A DNA stretch of 10,754 bases. Origin: Polaromonas sp. (lineage in GTDB: Bacteria; Pseudomonadota; Gammaproteobacteria; Burkholderiales; Burkholderiaceae_C). Made by a program: the position numbers and the translations under genes. Where the stretch lies: the NCBI GenBank assembly GCA_014376885.1, contig JACMQR010000033.1:1-10754 (forward strand). The letters run 5' to 3'. Below the pieces are notes generated by a model that saw nothing but the letters and a program-made list of their open reading frames with translations, ran no database searches and had not been told where the DNA came from. Positions 1-6,338 of this stretch are shown here, in pieces. Each line of letters opens with the position of its first letter. Positions within the stretch are counted from its first letter, which is position 1.

Positions 1-141
1 CAGGGACCTGACTTTGTTTTTTCGTTGCGTCTCCAGGCTAAAAAAGAACAACAACCCTACAAACTCATCACGGTTTCAGCCTTGCAAAGCAGTTTCAGGC
101 CAGCCGATTTTCTGCCGCACTTCATCGGGGTTTCTGCTTAG
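1..141 (+). CDS. Possible C-terminal tail of an upstream gene (partial)
   Basis: The first plus-strand frame is open from the left edge to a TAG at 139-141, giving 46 residues with an ordinary mix of hydrophobic and polar residues, ending in FLPHFIGVSA. I do not recognise the family. The third codon positions are only moderately GC-rich, clearly less so than in the genes downstream. This speaks either for non-coding DNA or for a gene of different composition. An overlapping frame (14-250) is also open, so openness alone proves little. The start would lie outside the window. Confidence 0.22.
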   Translation, partial: QGPDFVFSLRLQAKKEQQPYKLITVSALQSSFRPADFLPHFIGVSA

Positions 142-347
142 GGAGCGCAGCGCCGCTGGCAACCCTGCCGGCCCGCTGCACATCCCGTTCGGGGAAAAGC
201 CGCTTTCCGGCGCTTTTGCGCTCAGCCTGGGTGGCGAGCACAGCGCGTAAAAGCAGGGCCGCGCTGCTGCCGAAATGATTGACCGGCAGGTCGGCCGCCC
301 GGTAAAGTTGCACCGATAATCACGCCTCAACATACTGGAGAAACGCC
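142..347. other. Spacer upstream of the small basic protein gene
   Basis: No convincing gene is seen here. Short open frames on both strands lack ribosome binding sites and recognisable protein features. The stretch contains a small GCGC-TTTT-GCGC hairpin at 210-221 and, towards its right end, a possible promoter for the gene at 348. Confidence 0.5.
279..308 (+). promoter_or_regulatory. Candidate sigma70 promoter for the 348-1469/2266 gene set
   Basis: TTGACC at 279-284 matches the -35 consensus at five of six positions. TAAAGT at 303-308 matches the -10 at four of six, with an 18-bp spacer. Transcription would start near 315, leaving a short leader before the ATG at 348. A better -10-like hexamer, GATAAT at 315-320, has no -35 at the right distance. 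This is a reading by eye and not verified. Confidence 0.33.
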
Positions 348-491
348 ATGGCAAAAGGTCAGCAAAACAACGACAAAATGGTCAAGAAACCCAAAAAAGA
401 CACCTCGCCGCCAAAACTGGTGTCACCCGATGCGGTTCGTCCAACAGTGGTCACGCAGGTGCCGGTGCGCGGCAAGCTGAAAAACAAATAA
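348..491 (+). CDS. Small Lys/Pro-rich basic protein, 47 aa, unknown function
   Basis: This is a 47-residue protein beginning [10 protein letters not shown], preceded by GGAG at 337-340 with a seven-base gap to the ATG. The N-terminal half is strongly basic, with KK-x-KK type clusters around residues 10-17. The remainder is rich in Pro and Val and ends in another basic patch (RGKLKNK). There is no signal peptide, membrane segment or Cys. Composition and charge suggest an unstructured nucleic-acid-associated protein, but that is inference only. It ends 13 bases before the VF530 gene, so the two are probably co-transcribed. I recall short MAKGQ-type proteins in related betaproteobacteria but know no assigned function. 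The good RBS and clean stop make it likely to be a real gene. Confidence 0.7.
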   Translation: MAKGQQNNDKMVKKPKKDTSPPKLVSPDAVRPTVVTQVPVRGKLKNK

Positions 492-504
492 GCAGGCACT
501 GGCG

Positions 505-816
505 TTGTCTGCGGATGCTTCCAAAAATCCATTGACCGATGCGGCGCCCGCTGCGGCGCAGCCGGGCAATCCCCTGCATGGCCTCACACTGGAGACGCTG
601 GTGGTCGCGCTGGCGGCCCATTACGGCTGGGCAGGCCTCGGGCAGCGCATCCCCCTTCGCTGTTTCACCAGCGAGCCCAGCGTGGCGTCGAGCCTGAAGT
701 TCCTGCGAAAAACGCCGTGGGCGCGCGAGAAGGTCGAAAGCCTTTACCTGTTCATGCTGCGCGACATCCGACGCGCCAGCCCGGCGATTCACAACTTTCC
801 GCCGCCAAAGCCTTGA
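505..816 (+). CDS. VF530 family (DUF2132) DNA-binding protein
   Basis: This is a 103-residue protein. After a low-complexity Ala/Pro-rich start of about 20 residues it carries the VF530 core almost end to end. That core runs [12 protein letters not shown] (22-33), HYGW (39-42), [21 protein letters not shown] (53-73, with Cys, Ser, Lys and Trp at the expected places) and REKVESLYL (74-82). VF530 proteins are small helical proteins described as double-strand-DNA binding; their cellular role is unclear. The chosen start is TTG at 505, because no ATG or GTG lies in frame before the conserved core and a GCAGG stretch at 492-496 is at a workable distance. The stop overlaps the proposed TTG start of the pseudouridine synthase gene, suggesting translational coupling. 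The family call is firm; the exact start is not. Confidence 0.88.
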   Translation: MSADASKNPLTDAAPAAAQPGNPLHGLTLETLVVALAAHYGWAGLGQRIPLRCFTSEPSVASSLKFLRKTPWAREKVESLYLFMLRDIRRASPAIHNFPPPKP

Positions 817-1469
817 GCTGCTCCCAGGGCATCCAGATCATTCATGAGGACCACGACCTGCTGGTTCTTGACAAGCCAGCCGGCCTGCTGTGCGTGCCCG
901 GCCGAGGCGCCGACAAGCAGGACTGCCTGAGCGCCCGGGTCCAGGCATGTTTTCCCGATGCGCTGGTGGTGCACCGGCTTGACATGGCCACCTCGGGCCT
1001 GCTGCTGATGGCCCGGGGCATCACCATGCAGCGCGCCCTGAACCGCCTGTTTGAACGCCGGGAAATCCACAAGCGCTACCTGGCGGTCGTGGCGGGCTGC
1101 CTGGCGCCCGCGCAGCAGCCGGATGGCTGGGGACTGATCGACCTGCCGATCGCGCTGGACTGGCCGCGCCGGCCGCTGCGCATCATCGATGTCGCCGCTG
1201 GCAAGCCCAGCCAGACCCGATGGAGAACTGTGGCAGTCGACACGGCAGCCAACAGCAGCCGCGTCGAACTGGAGCCGGTCACGGGTCGCTCCCACCAGCT
1301 GCGGGTGCACCTGCTGGCGCTGGGCCACCCGATTCTGGGCGACGCGCTGTATGGGCCACCAACCGCTCGGGCGCGTTCGGCCCGTCTCTTGCTGCATGCC
1401 AGCGCCTTGCGGCTGGTGCATCCGCTCAGCCATGCAGCGCTGTACTTTGAAAGCCCGCCCGCGTTTTGA
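813..1469 (+). CDS. rluA: RluA-type dual-specificity pseudouridine synthase (23S rRNA U746 / tRNA U32)
   Basis: Cytoplasmic enzyme isomerising uridine to pseudouridine in RNA. From the TTG at 813 it is 218 residues, close to the 219 of E. coli RluA. Visible motifs are [12 protein letters not shown] (21-32), the catalytic [13 protein letters not shown] with Asp57 of HRLD, an H-KRYLA segment following [13 protein letters not shown], and near the C-terminus [22 protein letters not shown]. These match the compact RluA subgroup, which has no S4 domain, rather than RluC/D. The start is uncertain: TTG 813 overlaps the preceding TGA stop, no good ATG lies in frame, and an ATG at 717 would overlap VF530 by about 100 bases. 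It is probably in an operon with the genes on either side. The subgroup assignment to rluA rests on remembered similarity; the substrate is inferred. Confidence 0.92.
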   Translation: MSCSQGIQIIHEDHDLLVLDKPAGLLCVPGRGADKQDCLSARVQACFPDALVVHRLDMATSGLLLMARGITMQRALNRLFERREIHKRYLAVVAGCLAPAQQPDGWGLIDLPIALDWPRRPLRIIDVAAGKPSQTRWRTVAVDTAANSSRVELEPVTGRSHQLRVHLLALGHPILGDALYGPPTARARSARLLLHASALRLVHPLSHAALYFESPPAF

Positions 1470-1501
1470 CCCGGGTGCAGGGTCTCAGGCCTGGCGCTAC
1501 C

Positions 1502-2266
1502 ATGCAGGCCATGCTGCAACACCTCTACATTCTTTCCGGCGCCTCGCGCGGCATGGGCCTGTCCATGGCGCGCCAGCTTTTGATGCCCGGCCACACCCTG
1601 GTGGGCATCTCGCGCTCGGAACAGCCAGCGCTTGTGCAGCCGGCGCAGGAAGCCGGCGCCACCTTGCTGCAGTGGCGCCATGACCTGGCAGACAGCGGCC
1701 CGCTCTCTGTCCGGCTGGAACAGTGGCTCGGCGCCCAGCCGGCCACCCGCTGGGCGAGTGCAACGCTCATCAACAACGCCGGGATCATCACCCACATCGG
1801 GCCGCTGAGCCAGACCCTGCCGGTTGACCTGGCTCAGGCACTGCGGGTTGGGCTGGAGGCGCCGATGATGCTCAGCGCAGCGTTCTTGCGGGCGACCCAG
1901 ACCTGGCCGGGCGAGCGCAAGGTGCTGAACATTTCTTCAGGCCTGGGGCGCAGGCCCATGGCGTCGCAGGCCGCTTACTGCGCAGCCAAGGCCGGCATGG
2001 ACCACTTCAGCCGCTGCCTGGCGCTCGAAGAAGCGCGCCAACCCGGCGGCGCGAAAATCTGCTCGCTCGCGCCCGGCGTGATCGACACCGGCATGCAGGA
2101 CCATTTGCGCAGCGCAGACCCGGCGGACTTTCCCGACCGACCCGCCTTCGAGCAGCTCAAATCCGACGGGCGCCTGGCGTCGCCTGACGAGGCCGCCCGC
2201 GCTGTGCTGGCGTACTTGGCGCGGCCCGACTTTGGCAGCCAGCCGGTTGCCGACGTCCGGAGCTAG
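1502..2266 (+). CDS. Short-chain dehydrogenase/reductase (YueD / benzil-reductase-like)
   Basis: NAD(P)-dependent oxidoreductase of the classical SDR family, 254 residues from the ATG at 1502. The dinucleotide-binding motif SGASRGMG is at 12-19, NNAG at 91-94, the catalytic Ser in NISSGLG near 144-146, and the YxxxK pair is Tyr159/Lys163. The segment LAPGVIDTGMQ after the active site resembles YueD-type benzil reductases and sepiapterin-reductase-like SDRs, but the physiological carbonyl substrate cannot be told. Alternative starts are ATG 1511 and TTG 1466; the latter would overlap the rluA stop by four bases as TTGA. I prefer 1502 because it gives a short lead into the first beta strand. 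The gene ends exactly where the fold-back element at 2267 begins, yet the C-terminus looks complete. Confidence 0.88.
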   Translation: MQAMLQHLYILSGASRGMGLSMARQLLMPGHTLVGISRSEQPALVQPAQEAGATLLQWRHDLADSGPLSVRLEQWLGAQPATRWASATLINNAGIITHIGPLSQTLPVDLAQALRVGLEAPMMLSAAFLRATQTWPGERKVLNISSGLGRRPMASQAAYCAAKAGMDHFSRCLALEEARQPGGAKICSLAPGVIDTGMQDHLRSADPADFPDRPAFEQLKSDGRLASPDEAARAVLAYLARPDFGSQPVADVRS

Positions 2267-2424
2267 GTGTCGCGTCAGGCGCTAAGTGTCGGAAGATCGC
2301 GTTGCCGGTGGCGTGCAGCGCAAGGCGCGGACCGCAGCCCAGGCTGAATCCCCGGCAAGGGATGCAGTGATGCGCGGCGCGGCGCTGGCCAGCAAGAACC
2401 GGCAGTTTGTGCCTGACGCGACAC
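2267..2424. repeat. 158-bp fold-back element with terminal inverted repeats (MITE-like)
   Basis: GTGTCGCGTCAGGC at 2267-2280 is repeated perfectly in inverse orientation at 2411-2424. The match continues imperfectly inward to 26 bp (22 of 26 identical; 2267-2292 against 2399-2424). A smaller hairpin sits inside, with ATCCC at 2348-2352 pairing with GGGAT at 2359-2363 and further pairs outside one mismatch. No transposase is encoded and I see no clear target-site duplication. The first base follows directly after the SDR stop codon. It fits a non-autonomous miniature transposable element, or alternatively a long structured RNA or terminator. I cannot match the ends to a known IS family with confidence. 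Confidence 0.6.
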
Positions 2425-2637
2425 AAGCAGCCTGACGGGCGCGCATTTCTTCAAACTCTGGCACGCTGCAAAAGCCTTGATCGGGTTCACAAGGGCGCGC
2501 TTGCCAGCGCTGCGGTCAGACAACATCTCCGCGCCAGCGGCCGGCAAAGCGCTCATAGCGCTGGACATTGTCACTGCGAGCGGCGCCGGATGCGGACCTT
2601 CCCACCACATGGCCGACGCGCGGGCAGCGGCGCGGCG
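2425..2637. other. Spacer between the fold-back element and the YdcH gene
   Basis: Open frames here have no ribosome binding site or recognisable protein features and read as non-coding. A partial repeat of the element's end, CCTGACGgGCGCG, begins at 2431. The hexamer AGCGCT occurs twice around 2553-2566. No T-rich terminator hairpin is evident for either flanking gene. Confidence 0.4.
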
Positions 2638-2877
2638 CTAGGCTGCTTTCAAAATCTGGTAAATCTCGTCCTTGACATCCAGGCGCTTTTTTTTCAGCAC
2701 TTCGAGCTCGTCGTCGGCCACGGCCGCCTTGCCCTGCTCGCACTGGGTGATCGCCTGGTTGTGGGCGTCGTAGCTCGCGAACAGGGTCGAAAAATGCGCA
2801 TCGGAGGCCCTGAGATGGCTCATTTTCTCCAAATACTCGGGAAACTCATGGGCCAGGTCATGGTTCAGCAATTCCAT
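2638..2877 (-). CDS. YdcH family protein (DUF465)
   Basis: This is a 79-residue soluble protein. An ideal Shine-Dalgarno AAGGAG (2883-2888 on the plus strand as CTCCTT) lies five bases before the ATG at 2877. That fixes the start, although the frame extends further upstream. The sequence has a conserved DLAHEFPEYLEKM-like first helix and ends with a charged helix, EVLKKKRLDVKDEIYQILK. This is the standard DUF465 pattern: a short helical hairpin with heptad-like spacing. The family's function is unknown. It lies downstream of the universal stress protein gene on the same strand across about 118 bases, so co-transcription is possible but not required. Confidence 0.88.
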   Translation of the reverse strand: MELLNHDLAHEFPEYLEKMSHLRASDAHFSTLFASYDAHNQAITQCEQGKAAVADDELEVLKKKRLDVKDEIYQILKAA

Positions 2878-2995
2878 AAAAACTCCTTTGAAAACCAATT
2901 ACGCATCGCTCTGCATACTGGCCAGAACACTGGGTTCAGCAGGCGCGCCGGGCAGACAGGTGGCGCGTCGGGCAGGGCAAAAAATCACTGACGGC

Positions 2996-3421
2996 CTAGT
3001 CACGCACCACCAGGACCGCCCAATGGGCATGCGACAGCACTTGGGCAGTCACGCTGCCAAGAACAAGTTTTTCAAGTCCCCGGCGACCATGCGAGCCCAT
3101 CACCACCAAGTCGGCATCCAGGGTCTCGGCGGCCTCCAGGATGGCCTGGTACACCGAAGAGCCCTCGACAACCGAGGATTTGACCGCCACGCCGCAGGCT
3201 TCAAAAGCCTCGCGGGCATTGCTGATGACCGCATTGGCTGCATCGGCAGCGGCTCCAGGGCAGCCAGCCGGGCCAGCGGCGCCGCCAGCAGCGGCAAACG
3301 GGTCAATCACATGGATCACCGTCACCGCGCTTTGAAAAGCCAGCGCAATTGCCGCGGCCTTGTCGATCGCCTTGCCGGCCGTGGCCGAGCCATCAACCGG
3401 AACCAAAACTTGCTTGAACAT
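2996..3421 (-). CDS. Universal stress protein (UspA family)
   Basis: This is a 141-residue single-domain USP beginning MFKQVLVPVDGSATAGKAID. The ATP-binding motif G-x2-G-x9-G-S is complete near the C-terminus: GSHGRRGLEKLVLGS, with Gly109, Gly112 and Gly122-Ser123. The protein ends in the final strand WAVLVVRD. The family is cytoplasmic, dimeric and induced by starvation or stress. Between the second strand (VTVIHVIDP) and the following helix there is an Ala/Gly/Pro-rich run at about residues 42-62. The start is supported by AAGGA upstream of the ATG at 3421. The frame continues far upstream, but there it only shadows the DUF427 gene. It is probably co-transcribed with DUF427, 83 bases upstream. 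Confidence 0.93.
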   Translation of the reverse strand: MFKQVLVPVDGSATAGKAIDKAAAIALAFQSAVTVIHVIDPFAAAGGAAGPAGCPGAAADAANAVISNAREAFEACGVAVKSSVVEGSSVYQAILEAAETLDADLVVMGSHGRRGLEKLVLGSVTAQVLSHAHWAVLVVRD

Positions 3422-3454
3422 GCGGGCGTTTCCTTGCCTTGCAAAATGATTCCG

Positions 3455-3477
3455 GCGCTCGTTGCGCTCGTTGCGCT
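3455..3477. repeat. 9-bp tandem repeat, 2.5 copies
   Basis: GCGCTCGTT occurs twice in direct succession (3455-3463, 3464-3472), followed by GCGCT. It lies in the 83-bp gap between the DUF427 stop and the USP start. This is probably replication slippage. Confidence 0.6.
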
Positions 3478-3504
3478 GGGTGCTCTGGCCGGCCCGGCAC
3501 CGGC

Positions 3505-3786
3505 TCAAGCCTCGATCTTCACGCCTTTCCAGAAGGCAATGTGTCCCTTGATGTTTTCTGCCTCCGGCTTGGGCTCGGGGTAGTACCAGGCCGCATCGGT
3601 GTTCATCTCGCCATTGACCAGCACCGAGTAATAGCTGGCCTGGCCTTTCCATGAGCACATGGTGTGATGGTTGCTGAATGTCAGGTGGTCGCGGTTGAGC
3701 GAACTTTCGGGGAAATAGTGATTTCCCTCCAGCACGACGGTGTGGTCGCTTTGCGCAATGACAGCGCCATTCCAGATTGCCTTCAT
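3505..3786 (-). CDS. DUF427 domain protein
   Basis: This is a 93-residue cytoplasmic protein covering the whole DUF427 domain. Characteristic stretches are the initial MKAIWNGAVIAQSD, VVLEGNHYFPESSL, TMCSWKGQASYYSV with the conserved C-x-W-K-G, AAWYYPEPKPEAENIKGHIAFW and a final short strand. The family is a small beta-rich fold found widely in bacteria and fungi, without an established biochemical role. The ATG at 3786 is preceded by AAGGAAAAC, a good Shine-Dalgarno. It is the first gene of a minus-strand set and is transcribed away from hemN. Confidence 0.92.
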   Translation of the reverse strand: MKAIWNGAVIAQSDHTVVLEGNHYFPESSLNRDHLTFSNHHTMCSWKGQASYYSVLVNGEMNTDAAWYYPEPKPEAENIKGHIAFWKGVKIEA

Positions 3787-3815
3787 GTTTTCCTTGGTAA
3801 TTTTTAGCTGGGTTG

Positions 3816-3844
3816 AATTGAATCGTGCATTTTGATCTCGGCAA
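3816..3844 (-). promoter_or_regulatory. Candidate sigma70 promoter for the DUF427 gene
   Basis: On the minus strand TTGCCG (plus 3839-3844) and TCAATT (plus 3816-3821) are separated by 17 bp, each matching four of six consensus positions. The -10 lies about 30 bases before the DUF427 ATG. The match is weak and not proven. Confidence 0.28.
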
Positions 3845-3955
3845 GCCGGCAGCGCTGCTGCTTGGCGGCATTTACCCCATGTGCCTGATTTTTTGGGTCT
3901 TGTTTCGGCCCATCGACTGCCAGGTTGTAGCAGCTTGCCTGTCCGCAAGGCGTAG

Positions 3956-3985
3956 GATAAGGTCACCTTTGATGAGGTCACCTTT
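3956..3985. repeat. 15-bp tandem direct repeat in the hemN upstream region
   Basis: GATAAGGTCACCTTT (3956-3970) is followed immediately by GATGAGGTCACCTTT (3971-3985), with one difference in 15. Each unit contains the near-palindrome GGTCACC. It lies about 150-180 bp upstream of the hemN start. Two identical sites spaced by roughly one and a half helical turns could be an operator, or a simple duplication. Confidence 0.65.
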
Positions 3986-4069
3986 GAAAATTCCAATCGC
4001 GCGCCGGGCAAACAGACGCAGTTCAAAGTATTTCCGTGCTGTTGCCCGTGTCTCCGGCTCACAGCCCGC

Positions 4070-4083
4070 TTGAAGGCGATTTA
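4070..4083 (+). promoter_or_regulatory. Weak FNR-like site upstream of hemN
   Basis: TTGAAGGCGATTTA matches the FNR/ANR consensus TTGAT-N4-ATCAA at seven of ten defined positions and lies 54 bases before the hemN ATG. hemN is a classical FNR target, so a site is expected here. This copy is degenerate, however, and a similar 7/10 match (TTGAATTGAATCGT, 3813-3826) lies next to DUF427. Confidence 0.18.
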
Positions 4084-4137
4084 CCCGGCAGCGCCTGACT
4101 GCACACAACTTTCTCCTGCTCTTGCCTGGACCTGAAC

Positions 4138-5529
4138 ATGACATTATCCTCGCCCGACATTGAACTGTCCGAAGCCCTGATACGCAGGTTCGACACGCTC
4201 GGGCCGCGCTATACCTCGTACCCGACGGCAGACCGCTTTCACACTGGCTTTACCGAGCAGGCATACCGCGACCATCTGGTGCAGCGCAACGGCAGGCTGG
4301 ACAACCCGCCGCTGTCGATTTATGTGCACCTGCCGTTTTGCGAATCGCTGTGCTACTTTTGCGCCTGCAACAAGATCATCACCAAAGAGCATGGACGGGT
4401 TGCCGAGTACTTGACCTACCTCGACAAGGAAATGACACTGGTCGCCGCCCAGCTGGGACCTGACCGCAAGGCGGTGCAGCTGCACCTGGGCGGCGGCACG
4501 CCAACGTTTTTTTCGGCCGATGAGCTGGGTCAGCTGATAGCCATGCTGCGGCGGCATTTCAGTTTTACGCTGGAGGCCGAACTGGGCGTCGAAATCGACC
4601 CGCGCACGGTCGGCGGCGGCACGCTAGCAATGCTGGCCAGGCTGGGCTTTAACCGCAACAGCTTTGGCGTGCAGGACTTCGATGCGGCGGTGCAGCAAGC
4701 GGTCAACCGCATCCAGCCGCTTGAGATGGTCGAAAAGGCAGTCGAGGAAAGCCGCAAGGCCGGCTTCCAGTCGGTCAATGCCGACCTGATCTACGGCCTG
4801 CCCTGGCAAACCCGGGCAAGCTTTGGCCACACGCTGGACAGCCTGATCCGCATTGCGCCCGACCGCATCGCGCTGTACAACTACGCCCACCTGCCGCAGC
4901 GCTTCAAGGCCCAACGGCTGATCAATGACGGCGAGTTGCCCACAGCCGAGGAACGCCTGCAGATTTTCCTGATGTCGATGCAGCGGCTGCTGGACGCGGG
5001 CTATGTCTACATTGGCCTGGACCACTTTGCCAAGCCGGACGACGAGCTGAACCAGGCGCGCCTGAACAACACCCTGCACCGCAATTTCCAGGGCTACACC
5101 ACCCGGGCCGAATGCGACCTGATCGGCTTTGGCGTGTCGGCCATCAGCAAGGTCGGCAATTCTTACAGCCAGTCGGTGCGCACCGTCAACGCTTATTACC
5201 GGCAGCTCGACCAGGGCGCCCTGCCGGTCGAGAAAGGCTTTGCCCTGAGCCCGGAAGATTTGCTCAGGCGGGGCATCATCATGACGCTGATGTGCAGCGC
5301 GCCGGTGGACATCGAAGCCATCGAGCGCGACCACGGCATCGACTTCAACCGCTATTTCAGCCGCGAACTGCAGCTGCTCAAACAATACGCGAACGCCGGC
5401 CTGATCACGATTGAGCCGAAAGCCATCGGCGTGACCCCGAAGGGCCGGCTGTTCGTGCGCGCCAGCGGCATGGTGTTTGACGCCTACCTGAGCCAGCCGA
5501 CGACATCGATCTATTCAAAACTCATCTGA
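4138..5529 (+). CDS. hemN: Oxygen-independent coproporphyrinogen III oxidase (radical SAM)
   Basis: Cytoplasmic radical-SAM enzyme converting coproporphyrinogen III to protoporphyrinogen IX without oxygen, in haem synthesis. It is 463 residues, against 457 in E. coli. The 4Fe-4S cluster motif is complete as CX3CX2CXC (Cys68, Cys72, Cys75, Cys77), inside the true HemN signature IYVHLPFCESLCYFCACNK rather than the HemW form. LGGGTPTF (117-124) follows, then VEIDPR, FGVQDF (176-181) and NADLIYGLPWQT (214-225). The C-terminal HemN domain is present and intact. The ATG at 4138 fits the family start; the ribosome binding site is weak. It is divergent from the DUF427-USP set and 100 bases or so ahead of yaeQ. 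I expect regulation by oxygen, but the sequence shows only weak support for it. Confidence 0.97.
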   Translation: MTLSSPDIELSEALIRRFDTLGPRYTSYPTADRFHTGFTEQAYRDHLVQRNGRLDNPPLSIYVHLPFCESLCYFCACNKIITKEHGRVAEYLTYLDKEMTLVAAQLGPDRKAVQLHLGGGTPTFFSADELGQLIAMLRRHFSFTLEAELGVEIDPRTVGGGTLAMLARLGFNRNSFGVQDFDAAVQQAVNRIQPLEMVEKAVEESRKAGFQSVNADLIYGLPWQTRASFGHTLDSLIRIAPDRIALYNYAHLPQRFKAQRLINDGELPTAEERLQIFLMSMQRLLDAGYVYIGLDHFAKPDDELNQARLNNTLHRNFQGYTTRAECDLIGFGVSAISKVGNSYSQSVRTVNAYYRQLDQGALPVEKGFALSPEDLLRRGIIMTLMCSAPVDIEAIERDHGIDFNRYFSRELQLLKQYANAGLITIEPKAIGVTPKGRLFVRASGMVFDAYLSQPTTSIYSKLI

Positions 5530-5632
5530 GCGTTTTTGAGCGCGTGCAAAGGCTGTTCCAATAGGCGGTTTAACGCAGAGCTTAGGGTGCATGTCCTGCA
5601 GCCCGCAGCTCGATACCTGGACACGCCGCCCC

Positions 5633-6190
5633 ATGGCCATTAAAGCCACCATTCACAAAGCCCAGCTGCAGATCGCCGACATGGACCGCAGCATCTATGG
5701 CGACCACAATGTCATCATTGCCCGCCATCCGTCCGAAACCGACGAACGCATGATGATCCGCCTGCTGGCCTTTGCCCTGAACGTGCAGGGCGACGACAAG
5801 CGCGGCAACCTGGAGTTTGCCAAGGACCTGTGGGATGTCGACGAACCAGCGCTCTGGCACAAGGACTACACCGAAGCCGTGCTGCACTGGATCGACGTTG
5901 GCCAGCCGGACGACAAGCGCCTGATGCGCGCCGCTGGCCGGGCCGAGCGGCTGACGGTGTACAGCTTTTCCAACAGCACGCCGGTCTGGTGGAAAGGCAT
6001 TGCCAGCAAGCTGACGCGCGCGGCCAACCTGGTCGTCTGGCAGATCGAGGCGGGGCAAAGCCAGGCCCTGGCCAAACTGGCCCAGCGCGGCATGCAACTG
6101 CAGATCACGGTGCAGGACGGCACGGTGTGGATGAGCACCGGCAGCGATTCGGTCGAGATCACGCCGCGCCGGCTGACCGCCGGCGGCTAG
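5633..6190 (+). CDS. yaeQ: YaeQ family protein
   Basis: This 185-residue cytoplasmic protein has the YaeQ hallmarks: MAIKATIHKAQLQIADMDR at the start, ARHPSETDERMMIRLLAFAL (30-49), DEPALW (70-75), IDVGQPDDKR (87-96), SNSTPVWW near 113-120, and IQ/VQDGTVWMS towards the end. YaeQ structures have a PD-(D/E)XK-nuclease-like fold. E. coli YaeQ was once proposed to replace RfaH, a claim I would not carry over. The frame is open from 5591, but the ATG at 5633 matches the family N-terminus, so I use it. The Shine-Dalgarno is poor. It may be read through from hemN, as there is no strong terminator in the 103-bp gap. Confidence 0.93.
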   Translation: MAIKATIHKAQLQIADMDRSIYGDHNVIIARHPSETDERMMIRLLAFALNVQGDDKRGNLEFAKDLWDVDEPALWHKDYTEAVLHWIDVGQPDDKRLMRAAGRAERLTVYSFSNSTPVWWKGIASKLTRAANLVVWQIEAGQSQALAKLAQRGMQLQITVQDGTVWMSTGSDSVEITPRRLTAGG

Positions 6191-6205
6191 GCGCCTGGGC
6201 CGCCG
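6181..6205. other. GC-rich stem-loop across the yaeQ stop codon
   Basis: CGGCGGC at 6181-6187 pairs with GCCGCCG at 6199-6205 across an 11-base loop, spanning the TAG of yaeQ. No T-run follows, so it is not a standard intrinsic terminator. It could protect the mRNA end or simply reflect GC-rich codons. Confidence 0.35.
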
Positions 6206-6264
6206 CCAGCCAGCTTGGGTTGCCAGCGGACGGAGCGGGTTATTTGCTCTTCTTTTTGTAGCTA

Positions 6265-6300
6265 GAAAACACGGTGCAGCAGGCACATGCACTGGTTTTC
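6265..6300. terminator. Candidate bidirectional terminator hairpin between yaeQ and the acyl-CoA ligase
   Basis: GAAAAC (6265-6270) pairs with GTTTTC (6295-6300). After one bulged A the stem continues with CG·TG and GTGCA/TGCAC (6274-6278 with 6288-6292), closing a nine-base loop, for about 13 pairs in all. T-rich sequence follows on the plus strand (GCTTTAATTTT), and A-rich sequence (GTAGCTACAAAAAG) follows on the minus strand. Its place between two convergent genes fits termination from both sides. The U-tract is not perfect on either strand. Confidence 0.5.
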
Positions 6301-6338
6301 GCTTTAATTTTCCACGCTACTGGCAGCGCGCGGCTTTT

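Larger units (their letters stand above)
3787..4137. other. Divergent control region between DUF427 and hemN
   Basis: This 351-bp stretch has no convincing gene; open frames on both strands lack RBS and protein-like composition. It must contain the promoters for DUF427 (minus) and hemN (plus). It also holds the 15-bp tandem repeat at 3956-3985. The sequence is AT-richer on the DUF427 side. Confidence 0.6.

Noticed and set aside
14..313. Small open frames on both strands in the left spacer
   Set aside because: They overlap each other, lack RBS, and show no recognisable family. The spacer more likely holds the promoter of the gene at 348.
789..1433. A 214-codon minus-strand frame opposite rluA
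   Set aside because: It is explained as a shadow of the conserved pseudouridine synthase.
2407..2991. A 194-codon plus-strand frame across the spacer and the YdcH gene
   Set aside because: It runs antisense to the YdcH gene, which has an ideal RBS and a conserved protein. The remainder is low-complexity.
3813..3826. TTGAATTGAATCGT as an FNR box for DUF427
   Set aside because: Only 7 of 10 positions match and it overlaps the putative -10, where an activator site would not be expected.
3825..4144. Overlapping 82- and 90-codon frames on opposite strands in the hemN upstream region
   Set aside because: Neither has an RBS or protein-like conservation. The apparent residue repeat (KGDLIKGDLIL) only reflects the 15-bp DNA repeat.
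4624..5385. A 253-codon minus-strand frame inside hemN
   Set aside because: It is antisense to a complete, strongly conserved hemN and has no recognisable protein features.
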